Below are positions 28,709-38,702 of a stretch of DNA of 64,000 nt, one piece after another. The notes beneath the pieces are model-generated. The model was not told the DNA's origin, did not search any database, and saw only the letters and a list, made by a program, of their open reading frames with translations. Within the stretch, counting starts at the first letter, position 1. Every line of letters starts with the position of its first letter. The position numbers and the translations under genes are program-made. The DNA is from Pseudomonas sp. SDI (GTDB lineage: Bacteria; Pseudomonadota; Gammaproteobacteria; Pseudomonadales; Pseudomonadaceae), in assembly GCF_003105155.1 (NCBI RefSeq), contig NZ_QETK01000001.1:62001-126000 (forward strand). The letters are read 5' to 3'.

Positions 28709-30447
28709 GCTCCACTGCTCCCGACCACGGCGGCATTGGCCGCCGGGCGCTGGGCCTGTTCCTGAGCCCGACTCAAGGCCTGCATCACTTCGTCGGCCGG
28801 GCCGAAAGCCTGCATCCGCCCTTCGCCGAGCACCAGCAGCTTGTCGGCCTGGGCCAGGGCGGCGGAACGATGGGTCACCAGCACCACGGTGCGGCCCTGG
28901 GCCTTCATCAGCGCAATGGCGCTGGCCAGGGCGGCTTCGCCGCTGGTGTCGAGGTTGGAGTTGGGCTCGTCGAGCACGATCAGGCTCGGCCCGCCATACA
29001 GCGCGCGGGCCAAGGCAATGCGCTGCTTCTGCCCGCCGGAAAGGTCGCCGCCATCTTCGCCCAGGCGGGTGTCGTAGCCCTGCGGCAGGCGCAGGATCAG
29101 CTCATGCACACCAGCCTGGCGCGCCGCCTCCACCACTTTCAGCCCATCCAGTTCGGCAAACCGGGCAATGTTCTCGGCAATGCTGCCGCGCAACAGCTCG
29201 ATGTTCTGCGGCAGGTAGCCGATGTGCGGGCCGAGGGCCGCGCGGTCCCAGCGATGCAGGTCGGCACCGTCCAGACGCACCGTGCCGGCCAGGGTCGGCC
29301 AGACGCCGACCAGCACCTTGGCCAGGGTCGACTTGCCGGAGCCGGACGTGCCCAACACCCCCAACACTTCACCGGGGTTGAGGGCAAAACTCACCTGCTG
29401 CAGGGTCGCCACGCGCTTGCCCGGCGGACCGGCGCTAAGCTGTTCGACGCTCAGGCGTCCGCTCGGCGCCGGCAGGTCCATGGCGGCAGCTGCTTCGGGG
29501 AAATCACGCAATAGCGTATCGAGGCGCTGGTAGGCCTGCTGCGCGCCGCTCCACTGCTTCCACACGGCAATCAGTTGGTCGATCGGACTGAGTACCCGGC
29601 CCATCAGGATCGAGCCGGCGATCATCATGCCGGGGGTCATGTGCCCTTCGATCACCAACAGCGCGCCGAGCCCGAGCACCAGCGATTGCAGGCACAGGCG
29701 CAGGGTTTTACTGATGGCCGTGATCACCGCCGAGGTGTCGCTGGCCTGGTTCTGCAAGCCCAGAAAGCGGCTGTGCAGGGCAAACCAGCGCTGGCGCAAC
29801 GCGTCGAGCATGCCCATGGCCTGAATGCTTTCGGCATTGTGCAGGTGGCTGCCGGCAAGGTGCGCCGATTGCTGCTGCAGGTTGCCGGCTTGCACCAGCG
29901 GTGTGTGCGTGAGCCGCTCGTTGAGCACTGCCAGCACCACCAGCAACGCCGCGCCAGCACAGGCCAGCACGCCCAGCCAGACGTTGAAGAGGAAGATTAC
30001 CGCCAGGTAGATCGGGAACCACGGTGCATCGAAAAAAGCGAATAACGCCGGCCCGGTGACAAACTGACGCAGCTGGGTCAGGTCGCCGAGAGCCTGACCG
30101 GCATACCCATCGTGCTGGCGTAGATTGCGCTGGAAAGCGGCGCGGTACACGTTGGCATTGAACCTCTGCTCCAGTTGATTACCCACGCGGATAACAATGA
30201 AACTTCGAATGCCTTCCAGCACGCCAATAAAAATAAAGAAGCCGACCACCATCAGGGTCAACATCCACAAGGTGGTTTCATTCTGCGAAGAGAGTACCCG
30301 ATCGTACACTTGCAACATGTAGATCGACGGCACCAGCATCAGCAGATTAATCAATGCGGTAAAACAGCCGACACTGACAAGTATCGATTTATAGTCAGCC
30401 AGTGCCGCCCACAAAGGAGCACCGGCTTGGCGCGTCGGTGTGTTCAT
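28705..30447 (-). CDS. aprD: AprD, type I secretion ABC transporter
   Basis: A 580-aa inner-membrane ABC exporter: six TM helices in residues 20-310 (without the C39 peptidase-like N-domain of bacteriocin exporters), then an ATPase domain with Walker A GTSGSGKS (about 364), the Q loop YLPQN, signature LSGGQ, Walker B SLIVLDEP, and an H-loop VTH. It powers export of AprA in one step across both membranes, recognising the C-terminal signal. First gene of aprDEF, 59 bp downstream of aprI. Confidence 0.95.
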   Translation of the reverse strand: MNTPTRQAGAPLWAALADYKSILVSVGCFTALINLLMLVPSIYMLQVYDRVLSSQNETTLWMLTLMVVGFFIFIGVLEGIRSFIVIRVGNQLEQRFNANVYRAAFQRNLRQHDGYAGQALGDLTQLRQFVTGPALFAFFDAPWFPIYLAVIFLFNVWLGVLACAGAALLVVLAVLNERLTHTPLVQAGNLQQQSAHLAGSHLHNAESIQAMGMLDALRQRWFALHSRFLGLQNQASDTSAVITAISKTLRLCLQSLVLGLGALLVIEGHMTPGMMIAGSILMGRVLSPIDQLIAVWKQWSGAQQAYQRLDTLLRDFPEAAAAMDLPAPSGRLSVEQLSAGPPGKRVATLQQVSFALNPGEVLGVLGTSGSGKSTLAKVLVGVWPTLAGTVRLDGADLHRWDRAALGPHIGYLPQNIELLRGSIAENIARFAELDGLKVVEAARQAGVHELILRLPQGYDTRLGEDGGDLSGGQKQRIALARALYGGPSLIVLDEPNSNLDTSGEAALASAIALMKAQGRTVVLVTHRSAALAQADKLLVLGEGRMQAFGPADEVMQALSRAQEQAQRPAANAAVVGSSGA

Positions 30448-30506
30448 TGTCCGCCTTTCAATCCCTGAAAATTCGGCGCTTCCTTATTACCAGCAGCGTC
30501 GCTTTT

Positions 30507-30884
30507 TTATGCTTTGGTTATACGTTCCAACACCAGTTGTTTATTGTCGTGGGTGCGCCACTTGTAAACGTTCGGGGCGGCGCGATTGAAGTGCACCAGG
30601 GTCGTGCCGCCGTTGCCGACAAAGGCCAGGGTATCCGGGGTGACCAACCAGCCGCTCGGCCGCTCGCCGATGAGCCGGGCCGCACACTCGATGTCGCCGC
30701 CCAGCTTGGTTTCCGGCGCTTGCAGTTGCAACCTGCAAGGGGCGGTGCCATCGCCTTCGGTGTAAAGCTGCCAATCGCCGGCCAACTGGCCGGGGTTGGG
30801 GAGTAACAGGCTGCTCGCCATACTGACCTCGGTGCACAACATCAAGGAAACCGCGCTCAGCGCGAGGGTTCGTTTCAAGCTCAT
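30507..30884 (-). CDS. aprI: AprI, periplasmic inhibitor of alkaline protease
   Basis: A 125-aa member of the Inh family. The signal peptide (residues 1-23, ending SMA) leaves a mature N-terminus SSLLLPNPGQLAG that plugs the metalloprotease cleft in the P. aeruginosa AprA-AprI and serralysin-inhibitor structures. Two Cys residues (CRLQLQ and IECAAR) probably form the conserved disulfide. It lies between aprA and aprD on the same strand and protects the periplasm. Confidence 0.95.
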   Translation of the reverse strand: MSLKRTLALSAVSLMLCTEVSMASSLLLPNPGQLAGDWQLYTEGDGTAPCRLQLQAPETKLGGDIECAARLIGERPSGWLVTPDTLAFVGNGGTTLVHFNRAAPNVYKWRTHDNKQLVLERITKA

Positions 30885-30947
30885 GGGCTGTCTGCCTATC
30901 CGGGAAAAAGGAGCAGCGCTTGCGCGCTACCCCCGTTGGACCAGCAA

Positions 30948-32405
30948 TCAGACCACGATATCCGTAGCGACGGCCTGACCGACAGTAGTCACCAGGAAAT
31001 CGGCTTGGCCGAAACCGCCGAAGTCCACTGCCAGGCTACCCAGGTTGCTGCCCTGGTCATAGCTCAGCACCGCTTCGCCCGCATGCCCGCTGAAGGCATC
31101 GACGAACTGCAGCGGCAGTTTGCTCTGCGCAAAGGCCGTGAAGCCGGACAGGTCGATCTTGTCCTGGCCGCTGACAAAATCCATGATCTTGTCGGCTGCA
31201 CCCGGACGCGAGTCGCTGCTGGCAGAGAACACGAAGGTGTCCTTGCCGGCGCCGCCCCACAGTTTGTCGGCCCCGCCACCGCCGAAGATGATGTCGTTAC
31301 CGGCGCCGCCCTTGAGCTCGTTGGCGGCCGCATTGCCGATCAGCAGGTCGTTGCCCGAACCGCCGATGGCGTTCTCCACGGTGACTCCCTTGGCAATGGA
31401 AATGTTGCCAATCATGCCGCCGACGTCGGAGAACGAGGCCTCATTGAGGTTGATCTTCTGGTTCTGGGTGAACCCGGAGAAGTCCAGGGTATCGTTACCG
31501 CCGCCATCCCACACCGCGAAGACCACTTTCGACGACGCCGAGGTCGCCGAGTAGAAGTCACGGTCGGCCGTGGCGTTGAAGCCGTAGACCGTGTCGCCGG
31601 AACGGGTCGCGTAATTGGCCCCGTAGAGTTTCTGGATCGCGGCAATATCGTCCACCAGCGGCGCCGACGAGTAGGTCACGACGCCGCCTTTGCTGAAGTT
31701 CTGGCTGGTATTGCTCTCGCTCCAGTAGCTCATCACGCTATAGCCACGGGTGTCCTGGGCATAGGACGCATCGTTGTAGGTCGGGTAGCCCTGACCGGCG
31801 TTGTAGTCGCCGGGGTGGGACAGACCGAGTACGTGACCGATCTCGTGGGTCAAGGTCTGGCGACCGTAGTTGCCATTGTCCGGGTTGACGTTCTCGCGGT
31901 ACTGACTGTTGATCAGGTACCAGGACTCACCCTTGTGCGAACCCGGCTGCTGGAACGGCAGGTAGGCAAAGGCCGCCCCGCCGCTGCTGCCGTCGCTGTA
32001 GTTGCCGAAGGTCATGTGACCGTCGCCACCCGACGCCGACTCCTGGAAGGTAACCTTCGCCACGTCAGACCAGGACTGCATCGACAGCTTGGCCTGGGCC
32101 TTCTGTTGAGCCGAGAAGGCACTGAACGAGCCCAACTCCCGGTCGAAATCGGCCGGTGCGCGGGTCAGGAACGTATAGGTCAGGTTGATCGCACCGTCCT
32201 TGTTCACGTCGACCCAGGCCGCGCCATCGCGCAGCAATTGGGTCGCGGCCTGGTCGACCGTGAACGAAGGTTTGCCATTGATAGTGCCGGCACCGCGATC
32301 GTATTGATGGCTGAAGCTATTGATCGAGCTGTACGCAGCACTTGCGCCCTGCGGATTGACTGCTGACAACGCCGATGCAATAGCCGTTTCTTTGACTTTC
32401 GACAT
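30948..32405 (-). CDS. aprA: AprA, alkaline metalloprotease (serralysin)
   Basis: A 485-aa secreted zinc metalloprotease and virulence factor. The catalytic zinc motif is [11 protein letters not shown] (187-197), the Met-turn SVMSYW (about 223-228). The C-terminal RTX region with [30 protein letters not shown] nonapeptides (about 337-380) binds calcium. It ends with the uncleaved type I signal, finishing DIVV. No N-terminal signal peptide is present. Gene order aprA-aprI-aprDEF is that of P. fluorescens and P. entomophila, not of P. aeruginosa (aprXDEFAI). An RsmA-type motif at the ribosome site suggests Gac/Rsm control, known for aprA in those species. Confidence 0.97.
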   Translation of the reverse strand: MSKVKETAIASALSAVNPQGASAAYSSINSFSHQYDRGAGTINGKPSFTVDQAATQLLRDGAAWVDVNKDGAINLTYTFLTRAPADFDRELGSFSAFSAQQKAQAKLSMQSWSDVAKVTFQESASGGDGHMTFGNYSDGSSGGAAFAYLPFQQPGSHKGESWYLINSQYRENVNPDNGNYGRQTLTHEIGHVLGLSHPGDYNAGQGYPTYNDASYAQDTRGYSVMSYWSESNTSQNFSKGGVVTYSSAPLVDDIAAIQKLYGANYATRSGDTVYGFNATADRDFYSATSASSKVVFAVWDGGGNDTLDFSGFTQNQKINLNEASFSDVGGMIGNISIAKGVTVENAIGGSGNDLLIGNAAANELKGGAGNDIIFGGGGADKLWGGAGKDTFVFSASSDSRPGAADKIMDFVSGQDKIDLSGFTAFAQSKLPLQFVDAFSGHAGEAVLSYDQGSNLGSLAVDFGGFGQADFLVTTVGQAVATDIVV

Positions 32406-32411
32406 TCAGAC

Positions 32412-32421
32412 ACTTCCTTGT
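32412..32421 (-). promoter_or_regulatory. RsmA/RsmE binding motif on the aprA ribosome binding site
   Basis: The aprA leader reads ACAAGGAAGT, a full match to the CsrA/RsmA consensus (A/U)CANGGANG(U/A). Its GGA is the Shine-Dalgarno sequence, 9 nt before the AUG. Further GGA triplets occur earlier in the leader (in GATAGGACG, CATGGGAG and TCGGACA). Binding would block translation until Rsm small RNAs titrate the protein. Confidence 0.75.
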
Positions 32422-32517
32422 TTACAAAAAAGCCGTTTTTGTCCGACAGGACGCTCCCATGGCGAGATCGTCCTATCACTCGCCTTTATAAGGCCGGGAA
32501 AAACTGACACACGAAGA

Positions 32518-32547
32518 ATTAAACTGTCCAGCTTTTTTTGACGTCAA
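32518..32547 (-). promoter_or_regulatory. Candidate aprA promoter
   Basis: On the minus strand -35 TTGACG (32542-32547), an 18-bp spacer and -10 TTTAAT (32518-32523) give a leader of roughly 105 nt before the aprA ATG. The stretch is AT-rich. It is a pattern match only. Confidence 0.45.
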
Positions 32548-32873
32548 TTTTGACGCTTTCACAATCAGACAAACAGATAAATCGGTGCAGCCCGCCTGAT
32601 ACTTGCGCTGCATCTGTTTGCGCAAATCGCGATATATCGTAAAAACCATTCTGCACCGTTGAAATACAAAATGACTGATCGGTTCTATTTTATGAATGCC
32701 GAACTTTAGTTATGAAAATGCGACAAGCGACTAAATTAAACGAACTGAGTAATTGTGAAACTTTCTCTGTAATAACGACTGTCAGCGACCCTCCGTCGCC
32801 TACCGATTGACTTGGCGGTCGACGTGGCGCTCAGTAGGGATTGGTCAACAGCCCTCTCAACCTGGACACCCTT
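32548..32873. other. AT-rich intergenic region between aprA and a small membrane protein gene
   Basis: This divergent intergenic region has lower GC than the surrounding genes. It holds the upstream control region of aprA and the promoter of the gene at 32874. No gene, tRNA or strong hairpin was recognised; a small GCGATATATCG-like palindrome at 32626-32638 is the only local symmetry noticed. Confidence 0.4.
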
Positions 32874-33254
32874 ATGACAAGACTCACGGTGCAATCCGGC
32901 GATTTCTTGCAAGGTGAAGGCGAGTACCGCAATGGATCGCTCACACTCAAGACCGCCCGCAGTCCCTCTCCCGGAGAAAAAATCGCCCTGTCGCGGATCA
33001 AGGACATGAAAGTCGCGAATCAGGAATTCAGTCGCAACCTTGGCAGCGCCCTTGGCTGGGGCATGGCCGGGGCCCTGTTTGCCGGCCCGCTGGGCCTGAT
33101 TGCCGGGCTCTGGCTGGGCGGCAAGGACGAAGAGGTGACCTTTCTGGCCACCTTCAAGGACGGTCGCAAGTTGCTCGCGGTTACCGACGGCAAGACCTGG
33201 TCACGCCTCGACGGCCACTGGCGGCGGACCAGCCAGTTGCCGCAACGGCCGTAG
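32874..33254 (+). CDS. Small protein with a glycine-rich membrane segment
   Basis: A 126-aa protein of unknown function. It has a hydrophilic N-terminal beta-like region (residues 1-50), a Gly-rich hydrophobic segment at about 58-84 (LGWGMAGALFAGPLGLIAGLW) that could be a hairpin in the membrane, and a basic C-terminus. The ATG at 32874 is preferred over a TTG at 32841 without proper spacing. It is monocistronic; a GC-rich hairpin (33302-33327) lies downstream. Confidence 0.72.
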   Translation: MTRLTVQSGDFLQGEGEYRNGSLTLKTARSPSPGEKIALSRIKDMKVANQEFSRNLGSALGWGMAGALFAGPLGLIAGLWLGGKDEEVTFLATFKDGRKLLAVTDGKTWSRLDGHWRRTSQLPQRP

Positions 33255-33301
33255 ACGCGCATCGATAGCAATCGATCAACTCCTTGAATCGGCAATCAAT
33301 T

Positions 33302-33327
33302 CGGGGGCACCGCAGCGCGGTTGCCCC
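33302..33327 (+). terminator. GC-rich stem-loop before the TonB receptor gene
   Basis: GGGGCACCGC and GCGGTTGCCCC can pair with one mismatch. No T run follows. It may end the upstream small gene's transcript. Confidence 0.4.
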
Positions 33328-33385
33328 TGCTAAGATGGCGCCCGCGCGCAATGCGCCTGCTGCGGCCATCAAGGAGTTTTCCCGC

Positions 33386-35542
33386 ATGACCTCGCTTCGC
33401 CCCTGCCTGCCTTCCAGCCTGTTGAGCCTGGGTCTGGCGCTCGGCAGTGCGCCGGCTGTTGCCGCTGCGCCTGTCACGCTCGCCCCGCTGTCGGTTTCCG
33501 ACGACTACCTCGATGGTTACGCACCGCGCCAGGCGGCGGTCGCCGGCTTCAGTGCCGCGCCGTTGCTGGATACGCCAGCCTCGGTGGCGGTGTTCAGCGA
33601 ACAGCTGCTACAGGACCGCCAGGTGCGCCTGCTCAGCGAGGTGCTGCAGAGCGACGCCTCGGTGGGCGACAACTACGCGCCCGTGGGCTATTACGAAAAC
33701 TTCATGGTGCGCGGCTTCAGCCTCGACGCGGCGCACAGCTACAAGATCAATGGCCAGACCCTCGCCGGCGAGCAGAATGTGGCGCTGGAGAACAAGCAGC
33801 AGGTAGAACTGCTCAAGGGCCTGTCGGGCTTGCAGAGCGGCGTGTCGGAGCCGGGCGGGCTGATCAACTACGTGACCAAGCGGCCCGAAGAGGTGCGCAG
33901 CCTGAGTGTGTCGAGCAACGAACAGGGCGAACGCTACATCGCCAGCGACCTCGGCGGCTGGTTCGGCAGCGAGCGGCAGTTCGGCCTGCGCGCCAACCTG
34001 GCGCATGAGGACATCCGTTCCTACGTCGACCATGCCGATGGCAAGCGGGATTTCGCCTCGCTGGCCTTCGACTGGCAGATCAACCCGGATGCCCTGCTGC
34101 AATTGGATGTCGAGTATCAGCAACGTGAGCAACGCTCGGTGCCGGGCTACCAGTTGCTCGGTGGCAACCGCCTGCCGCATGACGTCGACCCCAAGGACCG
34201 GCTGGCTTACCAGCACTGGGCCAAGCCGGTGCAGATCGACTCGCTGAACCTCGGCGGGCGCTTCGAGTACCGCTTCAACGACGCCTGGACCGGCAGCCTT
34301 AGCGCGTCGCGCAGCCGGGTGGTGATCGATGACTACAGTTCGTTTGCTTTTGGTTGCTATGACAGCGCCTGCGAGAACCCACCTCCGGGCAATTACTTCG
34401 GCCCGAATGGCGACTACGAAATTTACGACTACCGCAGCCCCGACGATACCCGCCAGACGGACGAGACACAGGCTGTCCTGAACGGTCGCTTCACCACCGC
34501 GGGTCTGGAACATGACCTGAGCATTGGCAGTAGCGCCCAGAGACGCACCATAGACTTCCGCCCGTCGTTCTCAGAGTACGTCGGTAGCGGCAATATCCAT
34601 CAGCCGACCGAACAGTTCGCACCGTCCGACCGGTCTGTGGCCGGTAGCAAGCGTCGCCTGGATAGCCGCCAGTATGGTCTATTCGCCAGCGACAAGGTCA
34701 GCTTCAACGAACACTGGCAGAGCGTGATTGGCGCACGCCTGCTGCGGCTGGACGAAGAAGCCTTCAATGATGGCGGCGAGACATTGCGCCATACCCGCCG
34801 CTATGAACTGCTACCCAATGCGGCACTGATCTACAAACCCCGCGCGGATGTTTCGCTGTATGCCAGTTACAGCAAGGGCCTTTCCGCAGGCGGGGCGGCG
34901 CCGCTGGTGACCGATAACTACCAGGAGATCCTCGCCCCGACCACCTCGCGCCAGCTCGAACTGGGCATCAAGCGCGACTGGCAGCGCATGAGCCTGAGCG
35001 CAGCAGTGTTCCAGCTGCGTCAGGCTTATCAATATGCGCGGCCGAACGGGGATGACAGCTTCACTTACGTGCAGCAGGGCCAGCAAAAGAACACCGGGCT
35101 GGAGCTCAACGCCAGCGGTTGGTTGACCTCGCGCTTGCAAATCAACGCCAGCGCGGCGGCGATCCGTGCACGGGTGAACGGCAGCGGCACTGCAGCTTAT
35201 GACGATCATCAGGCGCTAAACGTACCGAACTTCCGCGCGGCGTTGCAGGCCGACTACGCCATTGACGAGGTGCCAGGCCTGGCCCTGCTCGGCGGTGTGC
35301 GCTACAGCGCGAGCAAGTACGCCAATTACGCCGGCACCGTGGAAGTGGGTGGGTATTCGGTGGTGGATATTGGCAGCCGCTACCGCACACGGATTGGCGG
35401 CTACGACACCGTGCTGCGGCTGACGCTGGACAACCTGTTCGACCGTACCTACTGGCGCGATGCCGGCGAGTACCTGGGCGACGGCTATCTGTTCCAGGGC
35501 GCACCGCGCACCGCGCGGGTAGCGGCGACAGTGAGCTTCTAG
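33386..35542 (+). CDS. TonB-dependent siderophore receptor
   Basis: A 718-aa outer-membrane receptor. The signal peptide covers residues 1-27 or so ([16 protein letters not shown]). A TonB-box-like [11 protein letters not shown] follows, then the plug domain (about 50-170: [45 protein letters not shown]) and a 22-strand barrel ending with aromatic [14 protein letters not shown]. There is no N-terminal STN signalling domain, so it is not a transducer. The ligand is not deducible from sequence; [11 protein letters not shown] is typical of siderophore receptors. ATG at 33386 with AAGGAG 9 nt upstream. No clear Fur box was seen. Confidence 0.93.
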   Translation: MTSLRPCLPSSLLSLGLALGSAPAVAAAPVTLAPLSVSDDYLDGYAPRQAAVAGFSAAPLLDTPASVAVFSEQLLQDRQVRLLSEVLQSDASVGDNYAPVGYYENFMVRGFSLDAAHSYKINGQTLAGEQNVALENKQQVELLKGLSGLQSGVSEPGGLINYVTKRPEEVRSLSVSSNEQGERYIASDLGGWFGSERQFGLRANLAHEDIRSYVDHADGKRDFASLAFDWQINPDALLQLDVEYQQREQRSVPGYQLLGGNRLPHDVDPKDRLAYQHWAKPVQIDSLNLGGRFEYRFNDAWTGSLSASRSRVVIDDYSSFAFGCYDSACENPPPGNYFGPNGDYEIYDYRSPDDTRQTDETQAVLNGRFTTAGLEHDLSIGSSAQRRTIDFRPSFSEYVGSGNIHQPTEQFAPSDRSVAGSKRRLDSRQYGLFASDKVSFNEHWQSVIGARLLRLDEEAFNDGGETLRHTRRYELLPNAALIYKPRADVSLYASYSKGLSAGGAAPLVTDNYQEILAPTTSRQLELGIKRDWQRMSLSAAVFQLRQAYQYARPNGDDSFTYVQQGQQKNTGLELNASGWLTSRLQINASAAAIRARVNGSGTAAYDDHQALNVPNFRAALQADYAIDEVPGLALLGGVRYSASKYANYAGTVEVGGYSVVDIGSRYRTRIGGYDTVLRLTLDNLFDRTYWRDAGEYLGDGYLFQGAPRTARVAATVSF

Positions 35543-35560
35543 AAACACCCCCTGCAACCC

Positions 35561-35625
35561 TGTGGGCCGGCTTTGCCGGCGATGAGGCCGGTAAAGGCCC
35601 TATCGCTGGCAAGGCCAGCTCCCAG
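35561..35625. repeat. REP inverted pair (BIME-like)
   Basis: Two P. putida-type REP units face each other: TGGGCCGGCTTTGCCGGCGAT and, after a short gap, ATCGCTGGCAAGGCCAGCTC, forming long imperfect inverted arms. Such pairs lie between genes and are probably mobilised by RAYT transposases encoded elsewhere. Confidence 0.75.
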
Positions 35626-35666
35626 CGGATCAACCGCAGCTGGACCCGGGCTTTTCCAGGCACAAA

Positions 35667-35704
35667 CAAAAAGCCCCCGAACTCTCTCAAGTTCGGGGGC
35701 TTTT
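35667..35704. terminator. Bidirectional intrinsic terminator
   Basis: AAAAAGCCCCCGAACT pairs with AGTTCGGGGGCTTTT around a short loop. It separates the TonB receptor gene from the leftward tRNA-Ser and has T runs on both strands. Confidence 0.9.
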
Positions 35705-35717
35705 CGCGTATCGAATA

Positions 35718-35807
35718 TGGCGGTGAAGAAGGGATTCGAACCCTTGATACAGTTTCCTGTATACACACTTTCCAGGCGTGCTCCTTCAGCCACTCGGACA
35801 CTTCACC
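35718..35807 (-). tRNA. tRNA-Ser (GGA anticodon)
   Basis: A 90-nt class II tRNA with encoded CCA. The acceptor arm GGTGAAG pairs with CTTCACC, the anticodon loop reads CTGGAAA (anticodon GGA), and the long variable arm (GTATACAGGAAACTGTATC) is typical of serine tRNA. Confidence 0.95.
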
Positions 35808-35844
35808 GTATCTCTTCAAGCTATTCAGCCTGTCGAGGCGCGCT

Positions 35845-35873
35845 AATGTAGTCGAAAGGGCTTTAGATGGCAA
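35845..35873 (-). promoter_or_regulatory. Promoter of tRNA-Ser
   Basis: On the minus strand -35 TTGCCA (35868-35873), a 17-bp spacer and -10 TACATT (35845-35850) are followed by a GC-rich discriminator (AGCGCGCC), as in the tRNA-Glu/Gly promoter at the window start. Confidence 0.7.
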
Positions 35874-36006
35874 AGGTTTTTTTCAGAATTTTCATGCGCT
35901 TGCAGAAACCACCCAGGCTCATGTGACCAGTTGGTCAACCTTCGTGCTTTACCTGACCGCAACTGCTGGGTAACGTCTGCCCCACTTCTCCTCAAGGAAC
36001 CCTGTC

Positions 36007-36696
36007 ATGAGTGACCTGATTACCTACCAGTTGGACGACGGCATTGCCACCCTGACGCTGAACAACGGCAAGGTCAATGCCATTTCGCCCGACGTCATCG
36101 CTGCCTTCAACGCCGCGCTCGACCAGGCGGTTGCCGACCGCGCCGTGGTAATCATCACCGGCCAGCCCGGCATTCTCTCCGGCGGCTACGACCTCAAGGT
36201 CATGACCGCCGGCCCGAAAGAAGCCGTGTCGCTGGTCACCGCCGGTTCCACCCTGGCCCGTCGCCTGCTGTCGCACCCGTTCCCGGTGATCGTTGCCTGC
36301 CCAGGGCATGCCGTGGCCAAGGGCGCGTTCCTGTTGCTCTCGGCCGATTACCGCATTGGTGTCGAAGGCCCATTCAGCATCGGCCTGAACGAAGTGCAGA
36401 TCGGCATGACCATGCACCACGCCGGCATCGAGCTGGCCCGTGATCGCCTGCGCCGCTCGGCCTTCCACCGCTCGGTGATCAATGCCGAGATGTTCGACCC
36501 GATCAGCGCCGTGGATGCCGGCTTCCTCGACAAGGTGGTGCCAGCCGAGCAACTGCACGAGACCGCACTGGCCGCGGCACGGCAGTTGAAGAAGATCAAC
36601 ATGCTGGCGCACAAGAACACCAAACTGAAAGTGCGCAAAGGCCTGCTCGAGCTGCTCGACGAGGCGATCATTCGCGATCAGGAGCACATGGGCTAA
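36007..36696 (+). CDS. Crotonase-family protein (enoyl-CoA hydratase/isomerase-like)
   Basis: A 229-aa single-domain crotonase. The oxyanion-hole segments are GQPGILSGGYDLK and CPGHAVAKGAFLLL. The second catalytic Glu position is kept in LNEVQIG, but the first (GGGxE in enoyl-CoA hydratase) is replaced by a hydrophobic residue in AKGAFLLLSAD. Plain enoyl-CoA hydratase chemistry is therefore doubtful; isomerase or another CoA reaction is possible. It is annotated as a hydratase in related genomes. Monocistronic, with a REP element downstream. Confidence 0.88.
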   Translation: MSDLITYQLDDGIATLTLNNGKVNAISPDVIAAFNAALDQAVADRAVVIITGQPGILSGGYDLKVMTAGPKEAVSLVTAGSTLARRLLSHPFPVIVACPGHAVAKGAFLLLSADYRIGVEGPFSIGLNEVQIGMTMHHAGIELARDRLRRSAFHRSVINAEMFDPISAVDAGFLDKVVPAEQLHETALAAARQLKKINMLAHKNTKLKVRKGLLELLDEAIIRDQEHMG

Positions 36697-36761
36697 GGCC
36701 CATACAGGCTGCATCGGTGGGCATTTGTTCTACCGGTGCTGAGCGTGCCAGCGATAGCCGC

Positions 36762-36800
36762 CACAGCGGCCTCGTCGCTGGCAAGGCCGGCGCCCACAGG
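36762..36800. repeat. REP element
   Basis: The intergenic sequence CACAGCGGCCTCGTCGCTGG and its continuation CAAGGCCGGCGCCCACAG has the GGCAAGGCCGGC-type core of P. putida REP units. It lies between the crotonase and acyltransferase genes. Confidence 0.6.
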
Positions 36801-36932
36801 GGTGGCCAGCCTTCAGGGGCAATGGCAGCAAAGGCACCCGAACGAGTGCATTTGTAACAATAAAAACCTTCGTTTGCTGAACCCCGTGCACAACCGTACA
36901 CTGCGCCGCGTTTGCCTGGTGTGAGTCGTACG

Positions 36933-37655
36933 ATGCTTTATCTGTTCCGCATGCTGCTCTTGGGGCTGCATTTCATTCTGGCCGGGATTCTCGGCGTGCT
37001 GATCGGCCTCTGCCGGCCCTTCAACCCCGACAATAGCCGGCTCTTCGCGCGTATCTACGGCTGGCCCGCCACCTGGCTCATGCGCCTCGACGTGCAGGCC
37101 GAAGTCGGCCCGCTGTTCGACCAGCCACCCGGTTGCGTGATCGTCGCCAACCATCAGTCCAACTACGACCTGTTCGTGCTCGGCCACGTGGTGCCGCCAC
37201 GCACCGTGTGCATCGGCAAGAAAAGCCTGAAGTGGGTGCCGCTGTTCGGCCAGTTGTTCTGGCTGGGCGGCAATGTGCTGATCGACCGTGGCAACGCCTA
37301 TCAGGCACGCCGCGCCATGCAGACCACCACCCGGACCCTGCAAGAGCAGAACACCTCGATCTGGATCTTCCCGGAAGGCACGCGCAACCCCGCCGACCTG
37401 TTGAACCCGTTCAAGAAAGGCGCCTTCCACCTGGCCGTCGAAGCCGGCGTGCCAATCGTGCCGGTGTGCGTCAGTCGCTACGCCAAGCGGGTCAAGCTCA
37501 ATAGCTGGCGGCGCAGCAAGGTGATCATCCGTTCGCTCGCGCCGATCGCCACCGCCGGCCTGACCCACCAGGACGTCCCCGCCCTCATGGAACAATGCCG
37601 CGCACAGATGCAACGCTGCATCGACAGCATGGAAAGCGAACTGCAAGCCGCCTGA
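36933..37655 (+). CDS. plsC: 1-acyl-sn-glycerol-3-phosphate acyltransferase (PlsC family)
   Basis: A 240-aa membrane acyltransferase adding the second acyl chain in phosphatidic acid synthesis. N-terminal TM at about residues 7-27, then the catalytic NHQSNYD motif (His74, Asp79), the KKSLKWVPLFG block II, and FPEGTR (146-151). The ATG at 36933 is chosen; the open frame upstream would need a TTG. P. putida has several paralogues, so the symbol denotes family. It is followed by a corA-like gene 66 bp later. Confidence 0.9.
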   Translation: MLYLFRMLLLGLHFILAGILGVLIGLCRPFNPDNSRLFARIYGWPATWLMRLDVQAEVGPLFDQPPGCVIVANHQSNYDLFVLGHVVPPRTVCIGKKSLKWVPLFGQLFWLGGNVLIDRGNAYQARRAMQTTTRTLQEQNTSIWIFPEGTRNPADLLNPFKKGAFHLAVEAGVPIVPVCVSRYAKRVKLNSWRRSKVIIRSLAPIATAGLTHQDVPALMEQCRAQMQRCIDSMESELQAA

Positions 37656-37721
37656 ACGGTTGCCGTTTGCCGGTAGACCGACCAAGCTACGGTTCACGAT
37701 AACCAGCAGAAGCGGACAACC

Positions 37722-38693
37722 ATGGGTCGAGTCGTTGCGGCAGCGGTGTACAGCGCCGGCAGGAAAGTCACCAACATCAGCCTCGACGAAGGTGCGCAAT
37801 GGGCGGCCAGGCCCGGGCACTTCGTCTGGATTGGCCTTGAAGAGCCCAACGCCCAGGAACTGGCGAACCTGCAACGCCAGTTCAACCTGCACGAACTGGC
37901 CATCGAAGACGCCCTGGAAAAACACAGCCGGCCGAAGCTGGAAACCTTCGGCGACGCGCTGTTCATCGTCACCTATTCGCCAGTGCGCCATGAAGGCAAG
38001 CTGGAGTTCATCGAAACGCACATCTTCGCCGGCAACGGCTACATCATCACCTGCCGCAACGGTCATTCGAAGTCCTACGCACTGGTGCGCCAGCGCTGCG
38101 AGGCGCGCCCGCTGCTGCTGGAGCATGGTGAAGACTTCGTGCTGTACGCCCTGCTCGACTTCGTTACCGAGAACTACCAGCCGGTGACCGAAGCCATTCA
38201 TGGCGAAATCGAAGAGCTGGAGCACAGCGTGCTGGGCGGCTCGCTGCAGGAAGAGGACATCCGCCGCATCCACGGCCTGCGCCGCGACCTGCTGCGCCTG
38301 CGGCGCTACGTGGCGCCGATGGTCGAGATCAGCGAGGAACTGCAACGCCTGACCTTCCCGTTCATCGACAAGAACATGCGCCCGTATTTTCGCGATGTGC
38401 AGATCCACGTCACCCGACAGATGGAAGACCTGGCCGGGATCCGCGATATCGCCAGCCAGACCATCGAGATCGGCATGTTGCTGGAGTCGTCACGCCAGAG
38501 CATCACCCAGCGCAAATTCGCCGCCTGGGCCGCGATCCTGGCCTTCCCGACCGCGGTGGCCGGGATCTACGGGATGAACTTCCAGAACATGCCGGAGCTG
38601 GGCTGGCACTACGGCTATTTCAGCGTGCTGGGCGTGATCGCTCTCGGCTGTACCGGGCTCTACGCCAGCTTCAAGCGCTCCGGCTGGCTGTAG
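37722..38693 (+). CDS. corA: CorA-family magnesium/divalent cation transporter
   Basis: A 323-aa inner-membrane channel. A large cytoplasmic N-domain (1-260) is followed by two TM helices (about 265-283 and 293-315) with the signature YGMNFQNMPEL after TM1. The end of TM2 with the basic tail FKRSGWL is typical. It imports Mg2+ (or Co2+, Ni2+). The genome probably has further CorA paralogues. Confidence 0.93.
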   Translation: MGRVVAAAVYSAGRKVTNISLDEGAQWAARPGHFVWIGLEEPNAQELANLQRQFNLHELAIEDALEKHSRPKLETFGDALFIVTYSPVRHEGKLEFIETHIFAGNGYIITCRNGHSKSYALVRQRCEARPLLLEHGEDFVLYALLDFVTENYQPVTEAIHGEIEELEHSVLGGSLQEEDIRRIHGLRRDLLRLRRYVAPMVEISEELQRLTFPFIDKNMRPYFRDVQIHVTRQMEDLAGIRDIASQTIEIGMLLESSRQSITQRKFAAWAAILAFPTAVAGIYGMNFQNMPELGWHYGYFSVLGVIALGCTGLYASFKRSGWL

Positions 38694-38702
38694 CCGGCAA
38701 CC

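Noticed and set aside
33255..33385. Possible Fur box before the TonB-dependent receptor
   Set aside because: ATCGATAGCAATCGAT at 33261-33276 is a palindrome but matches the 19-bp Fur consensus poorly.
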